From NCBI GenBank assembly GCA_958295665.1, contig OY282560.1, positions 264,230,641 through 264,294,640 of the forward strand: a stretch of 64,000 nucleotides of DNA, read 5' to 3'. The position numbers and the translations under genes were made by a program. This DNA is from Tipula vernalis. Lineage: Eukaryota > Arthropoda > Insecta > Diptera > Tipulidae. The notes beneath the pieces are model-generated. The model saw only the letters and a list, made by a program, of their open reading frames with translations, did not search any database and had not been told where the DNA came from. Shown in pieces: positions 43,906 to 55,814 of this stretch. How positions within the stretch are numbered: the stretch's first letter is position 1; each line of letters starts with the position of its first letter.

Positions 43906-45757
43906 AAGTGCATTATACCAAAGCTTACCTAAATATACAAGCCGTCAGGTTAAAATTCGAACTTAATATAAGGGGGAGAGAAAGACAAAAAAAAAATGAA
44001 TTTTTCATACAAATCATATGAAAAGTTATGTTTTTTTAATATCGTTTTTCTTAAATGAAAAGTCTTACAAAAATGAATTTTGATTTCTACGTTATCAAGA
44101 AGAATGCTCGCTTATAGATATTTAATTAGTGTTTTACTAAAACCCCTTTATTTAAAAACACATCTTTACACCTCATGACGTCATACCTTTCGTTTATGTT
44201 TTTTTTGTAATAAGCCATTAGTGACACATACTTATAAACTCGACTAATTAAATAAGTTTAAAAAAAACAAAATGGCCGTGTAGTTTTTGTGTTTGAAATC
44301 AGATGGCGTTAATAAGAAATTGAAATAAATTCACAGTAAAACAATTCAAAATAATGTTTTAGCAAGTTAGGAGTATAATTTAGTAAATAAAAAGTTTAAC
44401 GAGCATGCGGATCTATTTCATCCGAACATTATCGATTTGAAGTCGAAAAATTCGGACGATGCGTTTGTTTTCAACATTCAAAAATTGCAATAATGATTTG
44501 AATGATTTATAAAAATAAACTGTAATTCTTACCAATTGAGTACTTTTCAAATTGAGGTCGTAATCCAACACTTTCACAAAAGATTTTCAAGTTTTGATTG
44601 GCTCTGATAAATTGTTTATTCTTTATAAACTGAAAAATATTAATAAAATTGTTGTTTTTTTTTTCAAATAATTAATATTAATGCACATAAATTTCGCACA
44701 TAAAAACCACTCTGACATTTGATTACTCTATTAAGCATAATAAGTCCGGGGAAAACAAAATAAAACGGATTATTAATTTTTATAACTCATTCGAACAGAA
44801 ATAGTAACCGAAATATGTATTTTTTATGGTAAACTACAGATGTCACTAATTGCTCACTGCTCACTACACTTGACAGTGTACAAAATGGAAAAACTAATTC
44901 TTTGACATATTCTCAACAAATGTTATATTTGTCATTGGAGAAAAGTAGGAAGTTGAATTTTTTTTTTTTTTTTTTTATTTAAATTAATTTATTTATTTAA
45001 TTAAACATCCGTACTAACGTTTTTACTAAATTTAGTACACGACAAAGATGATTCCAAATTTAGGCGATTCAGTCCAAACGACCAACTCGTGCAAACTGTT
45101 AAAGAAACTTATGTATGACTATATTTTGGAGCGGAAAATTTTAAAAATTTTGATCCCATTACCGCATCCGTTTTTGATTTTATTTATCAAGTATCACAAT
45201 CACCAGATAAAGTATCAGAGGAAATATTATATGAAATTTTACAAAAGATCGAGAAAAAATCGATTGAATGGTTTCCCATTTAACAGAATTATTGCACTGT
45301 TAAGAATATTTTCAAAATTTAAAAAAACGTTGTGTAGCCAACTTCATAATATCAAAAAAAAAATTTTTTGTTTTTACAAAACAAAATCTTACGTCATTAA
45401 TTTCGTTTTTATAAGTTTATACTGTATTTTTCCAAATTTTTCACATAGACATACAAATAAAAAGTAAATTTGTACAATTTTATTTTAATTATATTAATCA
45501 AATTACTAAATTTAAGTTATTGGTTTTAAAATATATTATACTCAAAGGTTTGATTTAAATATAAACCTAAACATATTTTCTGTTACGAGTACTTTTCATT
45601 CATAAAATTTAAATCAAAAATGTTCAATTTTACATGGGTTCTTATGGGAAATCGTAAAATGTATACCCCTTAAATTACGCTTCTTTTAAAATTGGTCTGA
45701 ACCTGTCGGCTTGTATATTTAAGTAAGCTTTGATTATACATAGGCAAGTTCCATCAT
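43906..45757. mobile_element. About 1.85-kb element with inverted ends around CAAAGCTTACYTAAATATAC
   Basis: ACCAAAGCTTACCTAAATAT with CAAGCCGTCAGGTT at 43917-43955 is inverted at about 45703-45745 (AACCTGTCGGCTTG, ATTTAAGTAAGCTTTG). The repeats extend roughly 60 bp. TSD not resolved. It contains a decayed coding trace at 45029-45283. Class unknown. Confidence 0.6.
45029..45283 (+). pseudogene. Unrecognised decayed reading frame inside the 43906-45757 element
   Basis: In this frame the translation has a protein-like composition: HDKDDSKFRRFSPNDQLVQT, one TGA stop, then LYFGAENFKNFDPITASVFD and QSPDKVSEEILYEILQKIEK. It is acidic and helix-rich, unlike the Lys/Phe/Ile frames around it. I do not recognise a domain. 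It could be the remnant of a transposon protein or of captured host sequence. The overlapping 139-codon frame at 45048-45467 looks like its shadow. Confidence 0.4.
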
Positions 45758-46097
45758 ACTCGGCCATATTTAAAGTTTTGGCAGTAAAAAAAAAAATTAA
45801 TATTTTACATTACACGATGGTTTTGGGAGCGAAGATAAATGAACTGAGTCATTTTACTATCACCTTGGCCATTTAACCCACCTTACCCCAAAAGGTGTAC
45901 TTACGCGCCTATTAAATAAATAAATATTATAAGAATATAAATAAGCATAACGATGGAGTTCGTACTTTTATTTTAGCTTCATTGCATTCTTCGTACGTTT
46001 ATTATACTGAATATTCGTTCTTTGAAATACTGTGTTTAGGATTTTGAAATTCATGAATTGAAAAATTCCAAATTTATCACGTTGCGAATCAGTCCTA

Positions 46098-46505
46098 GTG
46101 TTCAGTCAGGCAAAAGTGATAAAAAATATCATGATATTTTTTATTACCCTAACTTCACTTCGTTATATTTTATGTCATGCCCGACAAAACAACCAAAAAG
46201 AAAAAAGTGATTTTACACGTCAAACTTCTGTAGAGCATTTTTATTAGGGCAACATCAAAACCAATTTATCGCGATTTTGTATAAAATAATAAACAATGGC
46301 CTTTCTGAATAATATTAAAAATATCACACCACAATCAAACGCCAAATATTTTATTTTCAACTATGTATTTATTTTGACACCTAAAACCAAATCAAAACTT
46401 GGTTTTTTTTTGTGATAAATGAGTGCTTTTTATGGCAAAATGTGATAGAAAATATCATGATATTTTTTATCACTTTTGCCTTTTTTGTCACTTTTGACTG
46501 AACAC
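46098..46505. mobile_element. 408-bp MITE with GTGTTCAGTCA ends
   Basis: GTGTTCAGTCAGGCAAAAGTG at 46098 pairs with the right end ending TTTTGACTGAACAC. Both arms contain GTGATAAAAAATATCATGAT, itself palindromic at ATCATGAT. A TCATGATATTTT block near 50146 and 20310 may be related. TSD not resolved. Confidence 0.7.
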
Positions 46506-46893
46506 GACCTGTATAATGATAATACAAAAATTTTTGAATTTTGTGTTTTCTCAATTTTGTTATACATCTATTCGTGAATTTTTGAATATGTGGATTGTTA
46601 ATTCATTCTGTAATTTTTCTGTATTTAAATTTTGGTCTTTGTTCATTACACATGTACATAAATATAAAAAATATAAAAACAAAAATAAAAAAATTAAATT
46701 CAAATTCAAATGTATGTATAACGAAATACTGTATTTAAAAAAAATGAAAAACGCAATGCTCAAATAAGAACATTTCAGTATAATGAAATTCAAATTCATC
46801 AATTTGCGAATAGTTAGAATCATAATACAAATTTTTTTGTATGTATTTTGTCTTTTTTCAATTTCGTTATACGTATATTCGTTCATTTTTGAA

Positions 46894-47111
46894 TACACCC
46901 ATCCCTTGATTTACGAAATCTCTTTTTACGAATTTTCGGATAGTTTACGAAAAATTCGTTTAACGAAATTGCGATTTAGGTGCAATTTTTTGGGATGAAT
47001 TAATTCGTTAAGCGGGGGATGGGGTATAAATCTAAATTTTATTAGCCGAATTTTTCGTAAATTTTCCGAAAATTCGTAATAGGAGATTTCGTAAATCGAG
47101 GAATGGGTGTA
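46894..47111. mobile_element. 214-bp pogo-like MITE, TSD TA
   Basis: The body (46896-47109) starts CACCCATCCCTTGATTTACG and ends CGAGGAATGGGTG, flanked by TA. GATTTACGAAATCTC and TTACGAATTTTCGGA blocks are inverted in the two arms. Confidence 0.8.
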
Positions 47112-47439
47112 TAAGGATTGTTAATACAAGCTGTATCGTATTTAAATTCGATTTGTTTTTTTTTCATATGAGAAGATTTTGTTGTTATTTTTTCCTTCTC
47201 ATGAAACATGAATCGGAAATCTGTATTTCTCATTGAAAATACTTTTCATTGTACTTTTCACAGAGCGAGAATTGACCCTCTGAACACTAAATAAAACATT
47301 TATTTAGTTTAGATTTTTATAGTCTACGTAATAAAAATTTAAATTAAATTTTATAACATTTTAATTATATAATTTTATGTTTAAATCCAAACGAACGTTT
47401 ATTCTTTCCTTTCTGTCAAATTCTATTATGGTATAGATT

Positions 47440-47655
47440 GCGGATTTTTCAATAAATATTTATTCATTTTATAGCATTGGCGTCCTTCGAAATAATCCTA
47501 GTGCTTTTACTAATCCTCAAAGCACTTCTTTAATGCACTTTTTGATACAGCTTTCATCTCCTTCGGCGATTTTCCTTTTATCTCTACTGTACTCGCAACA
47601 CGCGGTTCTTTATTGATTTTTTTCATTTTCAGCAATAAGAAAAATCGCAATGTAA
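47440..47655 (-). pseudogene. mariner-family transposase C-terminal relic
   Basis: The minus strand reads a CDF-like block next to the MITE at 47656. It continues EPRVASTVEIKGKSPKEMKA, VSKSALKKCFED and, after stops, DYFEG. This resembles the C terminus of a mariner-related lineage in which the protein ends KCFEDW...GDYFEG. The catalytic upstream part was not found beyond the MITE. It differs from the relics at 24257, 31930 and 53565. Confidence 0.65.
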
Positions 47656-47810
47656 CAGAGCATTCACAATGAAAAATTTTCTACTTTTGACTTACAGGTT
47701 TGTATGAATTTCCAACATAACGGACAAAAGGTTTTGTTCGTTATGTTAGAAATTCATACAAACCTGTAAGTAAAGAGTCATAAGTTTTAGCATTGTGAAT
47801 GCTCTGTAAT
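47653..47810. mobile_element. 152-bp palindromic MITE with CAGAGCATTC ends, copy 2, TSD TAA
   Basis: The body (47656-47807) starts CAGAGCATTCACAATG and ends CATTGTGAATGCTCTG, flanked by TAA. It aligns end to end with 15237-15387. It sits in or beside the mariner relic. Confidence 0.88.
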
Positions 47811-48284
47811 TTTTTGACAAAGCGTAGTGCGTAACACTTTCAGGCATCAAGAATAAAGATATCATTAAATGCTAATTTTTGCGACCTTAGTAAACCCCTT
47901 TTGAAAAGTGACCCTTTTTTAAAGGCAAAATCACCGAATGAGCTTAAAATCCTTCTCAGATTTGTTTTGAGGGTACGAAAAAGCGCTGACTTAAGTATAC
48001 CATATTACATTCTTAAGTCTATAATATAATTAAGTTTTTTGGTAGAATTATCTTTTTGGGCGGCTAAAACGAGAGTCCAAGTAAAGTCGATCGGAAATAG
48101 TGTCATTTCCCACTATCTGTAATAATATCATATTCTGATGTTTTTCAGCTTATATGTCTTTAAAATATGCAAGCGACAGAATTTCTGTAAACTATAGAAA
48201 TGAGCAAACAAATTTAGAATCAAAATTATTTTATTGAGGCTGTTTGTGAATTAGTTAAAAACTAGTTAAAAATGAAAAATTTAC
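47811..48284. other. Unassigned region
   Basis: No gene or element end is supported here. Confidence 0.4.
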
Positions 48285-48615
48285 CGAGCAAACGGTGCAG
48301 TGGTTAAAGCTGAGGCCGTTGGATTGGGAGGTACCGGGTTCTTCGAATCCCTATAGGGGCGGGATGCAAAAGGGATTTTTCATCATCTGATTACGATCGG
48401 CGATGAAGATGAACACATGTCAGTACTATAGGTTGGCATGAAGCAATGCAATGTGCAGATGGTTTAAACGAAAACGGGTATATAGTCGTACGTCCTCAAT
48501 TTAGCTACTGTGTAAGGTATGATGTAAAAAGCGAACTGCGAAAGAGTTGGGAGTGCCTTTGAAGTCCAAGAAAATATTGCAGAGATAGAAACAAATAAAC
48601 AAACAAAACAAACAA
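48285..48615 (+). mobile_element. tRNA-derived SINE
   Basis: The head resembles a tRNA gene: an A-box-like GCAGTGGTTAAAGCTGAGG at 48296-48314, and GGGTTCTTCGAATCC at 48336-48350, which is a B box with a short insertion. A unique body of about 230 bp follows (GTACTATAGGTTGGCATG, CTACTGTGTAAGG). It ends in an AAACAAATAAACAAAC-type tail. A diverged body copy lies at 62850-62985. SINEs are moved by a partner LINE, which is not identifiable here. Confidence 0.75.
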
Positions 48616-50448
48616 TTTAAAATTTGGTCGTCAGAGTTAAAACAAAAAAGTTTACTCACCACGAAAAATAAACTAATTTATCACGTTTGGGACCGTATAG
48701 AATTTTGACAAGTGAGCTAATAAAAACATAACCCCTTTTTTAATATTGGTTAAGTTGATACATAAACACGAAGTGTTTCACCTGTATTTTCTTAATACAG
48801 CTTCAGATGATAAAATTTACTTTTTATAAAGTAATAAAAAGACAACAAAATAGGAAATTTTGTTGTTTGTTCAATATTTTAATTTTTAATTAATTCACAC
48901 AGGAAAAACACACAAATAATTTGGTAGATACAAATATTTCTCCACGATAATTTGTTTTTCACCAAATTTTTAGTTAAATATCTTAACATATTCACATACG
49001 GCCTTAATTTAAAATTTTAAAATTTTGATTTATGGTTATTTTATCTTTATACGATAGTAAAAATTATAATTTTATAATTAACACATAATCAAATTATCAG
49101 ATTTAGACGAACACGGATTTTTCTTTTTCAAGCATCAAAAATTTAGGAGCGTGTCAAGTTCCGTGTTACTATAAATAAATTTTAGCTCGATGCACCTATG
49201 TACACCATGTTACTTACCATAGTTGTGGTTATTTTTCGCATGTTGCGAAACTTCGTTTTTAGGTTGATTTTTAAATTGTTAGTAATCGGATTTAAAATCG
49301 TAGTCGAAGTTTCTGAAAATTAACAAACTTGTTAAGATACATTAAGTGTTTTTCGCAACAGAACCAAATTAATTATTTTGTTGAAGTTTATAAAAAATAT
49401 AAATCTTGCAACACTTTGCATAATGAGAAAAAACAAATTACCATACACTGGATCGCAATGTGGGGATTCTAATAACCAATTTAACCCGTCTGTAATTATC
49501 GCTGTATTAAAATTGTACTTCAACTGTAGCTATAAGCCAGTATATCGAATATAAGTATAAGTATTGTAAAACAACAATAACATCAATTTGTTTTTACTTT
49601 GCTGTTTATTTATATATATTCACAAGTTAATAATGATAAATTCAACAAATCGCGCAAAAATTCTCTTCTATATTTTTGACCTTGGCTTGTTTTTTAGTGT
49701 GGTGTTTTTGCATAAACCTGATAAGGTCTACAAAATTTTATTAGAACAATTGACATATAACTTCATATAAGTTCTGTACCAAAAAAAAAACATTAAATTT
49801 TAGTTATCTCACAGTTTAGCACGCTTAAAAATTCACAGTGAAATATTTTTGGTGCACGCCTCATCGAATGTTCCCATTTTGAAAATTATAGCTATTGTGA
49901 TTCCGCTGGTTGACATCTCAAAAATGTCTCAGCTAGATTTACATTTGTCTGGTCTAAACCAGTTTTATCATTTGAGTTATACCGACTGCGTTTATTTTTC
50001 CCCAAGAATACATTTTTATTCTATTTTAATCATTCGATATACATTTTTTTATTGCTATCTCAAGCAGCCGACTTAGTTTCTTCGATTTACAAAGATGGTG
50101 AGACTGTCTAATGCTAATTAAAATAGAATATAATAACAAATATCATGATATTTTATCCCTCGTTAACTTCATTCCGTAATACTTTAAGTGAAACCATACA
50201 TATTTTGCTTTGAACCGCTTAAAAAATTCAATAAACTCCCTTTGCAATTAAATTTTTGTTTTTAATTATATTTTTAATAAATTATTGAACTGTTAAAGCT
50301 ACATAAGAAGTATTACTTTTTAATCAAATATTGGATCTATAAATAATTTTTTTGATTTTCTTTGCTTTTGTAATCCTAGACAAAAATTTCGGATATAAAT
50401 TAACTCGTTCGCTACCACGGTCTCTTGGGAAGAATGTCCACCATAGCC
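48616..50448. other. Unassigned AT-rich region
   Basis: About 1.8 kb without a supported gene. The open frames are low-complexity. The block ATATCATGATATTTTATCCC near 50145 recalls the MITE at 46098. Confidence 0.45.
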
Positions 50449-50954
50449 CAGGGGGTCAATTCTCGTTCTGTGAAAAGTATAACGAAATGTTCCTTGAGAA
50501 GCAAAAAATGACGTCAAAATCTTTTCATATGAGTAAAACTTTCTCACCGACCATTTTGGCGATGAGAACATCATAAATATGGAAATAAAATTCAATAAAA
50601 ACTAAATTTGTATTTTTAGCATTAAATGTGCATTGCAACTATAATATGATTCACTTTAAACTTAACTAATAAGTAAATCTATTGAAAACTATTCCGTTTA
50701 TTTAAGAAAAACCTCCAAATAAATAATTTAGTTAAGTTTTAAAAATAATTTGGTAATTTTTATAATTTTTTTTTTATATTTTGACAGAAGATGACGAAAA
50801 CTTATTAACTAAATCTACTTTATCATTTATTTAGCTTACTATGAAAACAACTTATTCAGCGTTTTTTCACGATTCGTTTTTATAAATGAAAAATACTTGA
50901 TGGAAACATTTTTTTCGTTAGGTTTTTTTCATAGAACGAGAATTGAGCCCCCAG
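50449..50954. mobile_element. 500-bp MITE with GGGGTCAATTCTCG ends, TSD CAG
   Basis: The body (50452-50951) starts GGGGTCAATTCTCGTTCTG and ends GAACGAGAATTGAGCCCC, flanked by CAG. It is the reference copy for the expanded element at 41345-47276. The two overlapping frames at 50320-50595 and 50352-50576 are chance products. Confidence 0.85.
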
Positions 50955-51146
50955 TATGACACCAATTGGATTAGACTTTACGTATTTACGCGTTGCAACA
51001 TATTTTCATTATTTCACCAATTAGTCTGTCTTATATGTGACGGCGGGCTCTGATAACAAACTGATGTGTCACATATGTGACGGCTGGCAGTGAACAAATT
51101 AATATTTATTTTTATATAAATAATTGTTTGTGTAAGCATCATATAA
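50955..51146. repeat. Tandem-like TATGTGACGGC motif
   Basis: ATATGTGACGGCGGGCTCTG and ATATGTGACGGCTGGCAGTG lie about 40 bp apart near 51035 and 51075. Nothing more can be said. Confidence 0.35.
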
Positions 51147-52950
51147 GGGAGCGGCTCGAAATCTTGTTTTCCAAAATATTGTTTTTTATTTAAACCTATT
51201 TATTAAATATTAAATTTCCAATATTAAATTCCCAAAAAAGCCCCTCGGAGCGCTAAGCGGGGGCGGAGCGCAGCGACCTCCCGCGTGCCCATGAGAGTTA
51301 CCGAAGCCGTTAGCCTCTACATTTCTAAGTTAAATTAGGAGTTGGCCACGTATCACTTACTATGAAGACAAAAATTCAGTTGAGAATTATAGAGGAATAC
51401 CTATATTATCTGTTATCCCTAAACTTTTTGAAAAACTGGTAAAGGATTGTATTTATCTTAATATTAAAAACATAATTGTTCCCCAACAGCACGGTTTTTT
51501 TTCTGGTAGATCAACGACAACCAATCTTCGATCTCGATATGCTGTTTAGAAAAAGGTGCCCAAGTTGACACTATCTATACAGATTTCAGTAAGGCCTTTG
51601 ACAAAATTAATCACAAATTATTAATTGATAAATTGATTAAAGTGTGTTCTAATTTTATTCCTATAAAATGGTTATCATCTTATTTGTCGCAAAGGTCTCA
51701 ACTAGTACGTATTGGTCAAAATTATTCTGAGAAGTTTACAGTCTCATCTGGTGTTCCTCAGGGCAATCATTTAGGTCCATTATTATTTATTCTATTTGTT
51801 AATGATATTGTTACATGTTTTAAGTTTTGTAAATGTTTGTTATATGCAGATGACCTTAAAATTTTCGATACTATCCGAAATGGTGCAGACGTTTTATTGG
51901 TACAACAGGACCTTAATCGGTTTAGTGATTGGACTACCGAAAATCGTTTAGCTCTCAATATCTCCAAATGTAAAACAATGTCATTTGCACGAATTAAGGT
52001 ATTAATTGTAGCTCCGTACAGTTTACAAAACGTGGAAATAGATAGAGTTACTCAGTTTATTGATTTAGGTGTTTTGTTTACAGATAACCTAAGTTTTACT
52101 AAACATATAGAAATGATTGTAGCTAGAGCCGGCTCGATGCTTGGTTTCATAAAGAGACATGCTCGTCAATTTTCTGACCCATATACTCTCAAGACATTAT
52201 ATACTTTTGTTAGGCCTATTTTGCAATACGCTGTAGTTATCTGGAGTTCTGGTTATAAAATCTTTAGTGATCGTATTGAGCGGATTCACAAATAGTTCTT
52301 AATATTTGCCCTCCAAAGACATCCAAGGTCAAATTCAGGATTTAGTTTACCTTCTTATGTCGGTCGTTGTACACTTTTGAACATTCGTAATGTTGAATTC
52401 AGAAGAGAGATGATTCATGCAGTATTTGCTCGGGATGTAATTTGTGCTAAGATTGATTTTCCTGTATTGCTTGACTTATATTCATTTTACGTTCCTAAGA
52501 GAATTCTTCGCCCACGACAGTTAAGACTGAGTATTGCTTTTCATCGTACGAATTATGGAATTGATGAACCGGAAAAATCAAAATATTTTAACCAATATTC
52601 AGAACTTTTCGATTTTAACATTTCAAGGGATTTTTTAAGAGTCGTATTCGAAATAATAATTTGTAACACTTTTTTATATACAAAATTATTGGTATTGTAA
52701 CCTGTGCTATTTGTTATTGCTGGTAATAAATAAATAAATAAATACATAATAGATTCTATATAATCTGCTCCTACGTGTGGCACGCAGTGCGACATGTTTG
52801 CTGATCCCGGCTCCTAAGTCCTCCGAAGTAAATTCCCTATTTTCCAGAATTTATATTTTTGGTTATTTTCCTTTCGTAACCGAAATCCCCATTTCCAGTA
52901 TTTATAAAAAAACAAGATTTTGGAAAACAAGATTTCGTACCCAACCCATC
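51147..52950. repeat. Inverted ends (AAATCTTGTTTTCCAAAAT) flanking a retrotransposon insertion
   Basis: GAAATCTTGTTTTCCAAAAT at about 51159 is inverted at about 52908-52940 (ATTTTGGAAAACAAGATTTC). A GC-richer stretch (51240-51310) follows the left end. The retrotransposon at 51361-52745 lies between. This may be an unclassified element disrupted by that insertion. Confidence 0.5.
51361..52745 (+). pseudogene. CR1/jockey-type non-LTR retrotransposon, 5-prime-truncated reverse transcriptase
   Basis: The translation begins ENYRGIPILSVIPKLFEKLV and continues TIYTDFSKAFDKINHKLLID with the motif A Asp, after a frameshift near 51540. It then gives SSGVPQGNHLGPLLFILFVN and the catalytic LLYADDLKIF (about 51846). 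The thumb and C-terminal region (LNISKCKTMSFAR, YAVVIWSSGY) runs to a stop at 52294. A continuation in the next frame reaches 52697. A (TAAA)n-type 3-prime tail lies at 52726-52745. The endonuclease is missing. The catalytic core is well preserved, so the copy is moderately young. Confidence 0.9.
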
Positions 52951-53562
52951 ATATAAATATCTTAAAAAAAACAAACTTAATTTAATTTAAGCTCACCAAA
53001 AATATTACAAAGAAAATAAATTCAAATTTAATATTTCAGGGTGACATACAGGGTGGTTCTACTATCACTATTTTCGATAGACAATAGGCTTTATATGTCT
53101 TTCTTCAATAATAAAATTAAACCCTATTTCGCTTATTTAATTACATTTTTTCTATTATGCTCTCAACTTATTCGATTTATCAAGTTTCTCCAATTTATCA
53201 CCAAATATTTTTTTGCGATAATTTACCATTTTTGACATTTGGACCAAATGAGATGTATTTCCTATATGTCTTGTTGGGTTGTAAACTGCTGGTAACCGGA
53301 CTAAAATAGATCGTTATATGTTATAAAGATGGCAAAAATCCATTTTAATTTGGTGCTATGTGGCTTTTATCACTTTTTATTACACGATTAAAATCAATAT
53401 TAGTTTTTAATTTGTTAAGAATATTTATTTTTATTTTGAATTATAAATTATAATTTTTCACATTTACATACGAAAAATAAAAATACACAATTTGAAATAA
53501 TTTAATAGGAATTTTCTCTTATAGTGATAATTATTTTTAAAAGTTATTTAAAATTACAATAC
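52951..53562. other. Unassigned AT-rich region
   Basis: No supported feature. The 64-codon frame at 53041-53235 is low-complexity. Confidence 0.4.
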
Positions 53563-54461
53563 TAACGGGTTTTCCAATAAGGACTTTACAACTTTTTTTT
53601 TAAATAAAACGCAAACCATTTGAGATATCTCGAAAATTTTATTATTGGGTCAAAGTACAATCAAAACATTTATGTATGGAGTTCGACATCGTTCATATGA
53701 CTACCACGGAAACGTTTGCAAGTGTCGATTCGTTGAACCCAATTTTCGATTACTTGGCCACACATTTCGACTGAAACGGCCGGTATCTCTCGTTCAATAT
53801 TGGCTCTGAGCTCCTCTAACGACGCCGGCTTGTTGGCGTAGACCAATGATTTAAAGTAGCCCCATAAAAAAAGTCTAGAGATGTTAAATCACACGATCTA
53901 GGCGGCCAATCGACAAGACCATTTCTGGATATAACATGTTCATCGAATTTAGATTTCAATAAGTCGATTGTTAGACCTGCTGTGAGGCATGTCGCACCGT
54001 TTTGTTGAAATCACATATCATTAATGTCTAGCTCATGCAATTGACCAAAGAAATAACGTTGCAACATGTCTCTGTAGCAGCGAATCGACTGTTTTGGTTC
54101 GTTTGCGACGGACGCTTGAACGGCAGCAATATTCTCGGCACTTCGACCAACCAGTTGTCTCACTGGCACGGGACCATCCGACAGCGAATATTTAGACTCA
54201 AATTTTTTCACTAGATTATGAATTGCTTATCTACTGGGACGATAATTACGACCAAAAAATTGGAATTAACGCTCTTGAAGTTGCAGTCACCGACTTGTAG
54301 TAAATTTTAATTATTTGTAAACGTTGTTCATTCGTGTACTTCATCATGATGAAAATGTTGTCTTTACTGAATGTTTTGACACTGACAGTTTGGTTATTGG
54401 TTTAAGGGTGCGTTCACAGTGAATGTTCAAAGTTGTCAAGTCCTTATTGGAAAACCCTTTA
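53563..54461 (-). mobile_element. Internally deleted mariner/Tc1-superfamily element, TSD TA
   Basis: The 895-bp element (53565-54459) has ends ACGGGTTTTCCAATAAGGAC and the complement of AAGGGTTTTCCAATAAGGAC, flanked by TA. On the minus strand a transposase starts MMKYTNEQRLQIIKIYY (about 54350). It continues VKKFESKYSLSDG and SAENIAAVQASVANEPKQSI, then jumps by deletion to LHELDINDM and a QNGATCL block, where Asp is replaced by Asn. The end runs through WPPRSCDLTSLDFFLWGY and a Trp-rich C terminus near 53640. Non-functional, but the TIRs are well kept. Confidence 0.88.
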
Positions 54462-55814
54462 TATGGAAAACCTGGTTTCGGAAAATTCTTCCATCATCAG
54501 TTCCTTCAACTAAACTAATTACAATATAGCAATTTGCTTGTAATTTATACCCGAATTAACTGCGTATATTTCTATTTCCTTCACTGTATAGTATCATCTC
54601 AAAAAATTTTTGTTGGTTTTGAAATTGGTTTTGTCATTAAGTAATAGCGGATTGCTACTATTCCTGTATATTAGCTGTTTATAAGTCAGTCCATTACATA
54701 TTTCATGGTGTAAACTACCTCAATATTTAATGAGGTAAAGTTAGCAGGAAAAGAGCTTGACGTAAAATAGGATGATTTTCGCGTTTGTTACATGTTGCAG
54801 TTGATACTTTTAACCCCATTTTTTAAAGTATTTTTGACTTGGCCAAATCGTTTTCCACAAGGATAGCACTTTATAATTTGTAAATAAAACTGTACCCAAA
54901 CTGTTGTCTACTAACAATTTCCATCATAATTATTTAATACAATTTTTTTTCATATAAAATTTTGACGTACTATATGTAATAAGAACGTAAATGTTAATTG
55001 CGTTTTTTTTGATCTCTGATAATTTTACAAGTAAATTCCAAAAAACAACGTTTTTTCCGTCATTTTTGGTTTATATTTAATTTATCCTCTGAAAATCATG
55101 GAATAAACCATCGAAATGTGAGGGTTTAACAAATAAAATAATAAGTTGCAATACAATAAGGAACACAAGGAAACAGTAAAGAATTCTCGCAAAAAATGCT
55201 TCAATGCTAAGTATTTAAACTTGGCCGATTTGAAGGTTTTTGATCTAATCAACCTAAACACAATAGTGGCCACTATGAATTTTGATTATACTACAAAACG
55301 CTTATATATGTATAAGCACAACCTATTTCAATTTTTTATTGTTTTGGTCTTATATGTTATGGCGTCATGGTAGTTTTTCAACATAATAAAAAATGACTCA
55401 TAGATTTCTCATCATTAAATGATAATTCTCTTTAGTTCTTTGGTTGTTTTTGTTAGCGCAACGAATTGTTGTATGTGTGATGAAACAGTATTTTGTGGGC
55501 AGTTTTATATTTGTCAAAAATCGGCGCGCAGCATTTTGTATAAAAATTAGTACATTTTTAATTGAAGTGTATTTCTATACATACTCGTAGATCTTGATTT
55601 ACACAATAACCTCAAGATTTTGTAAAATCAAAATTTTTTTGAAGCTTAAATTCAATTTTTAGATGTTATTTAAATGTTGCACGTTGCGAAATCTTTTGAA
55701 ACTTTTTATTCAAAACTTTCCTAAATTTGATTTAGTTAGGCATTTCAAAATCATCAATCAATTTCGTAATTTTAAAAAATAAATAGAAAAAAAATATTGA
55801 ATGAAATGTTTTAA
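54462..55814. other. Unassigned AT-rich region
   Basis: No supported gene. The two overlapping frames at 55082-55373 on opposite strands lack recognisable features. Confidence 0.45.

Larger units (their letters stand above)
41345..47276. mobile_element. GGGTCAATTCTCG-family MITE apparently expanded to 5.9 kb by nested insertions
   Basis: The left part (41345-41550) and sequence after the Tc3-like element (43069-43420) align, reverse-complemented, with the 500-bp element at 50452-50951, sharing CTATGGAAAATAGAATG-like sequence, TAAATAAATGATAAA and TATTTTGACAGG-type blocks. The other end appears at 47155-47276 (CATATGAGAAGATTTTG, then TACTTTTCACAGAGCGAGAA). Inserted between are elements at 41551, 43572, 43906, 46098 and 46896. 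The outer TSD is imperfect (CTT against CTG), so the long span is inferred. Confidence 0.55.

Noticed and set aside
46516..46998. Frames of 71-112 codons on both strands
   Set aside because: Strong Phe/Ile/Lys/Tyr bias and overlapping opposite-strand frames show AT-driven chance openings.
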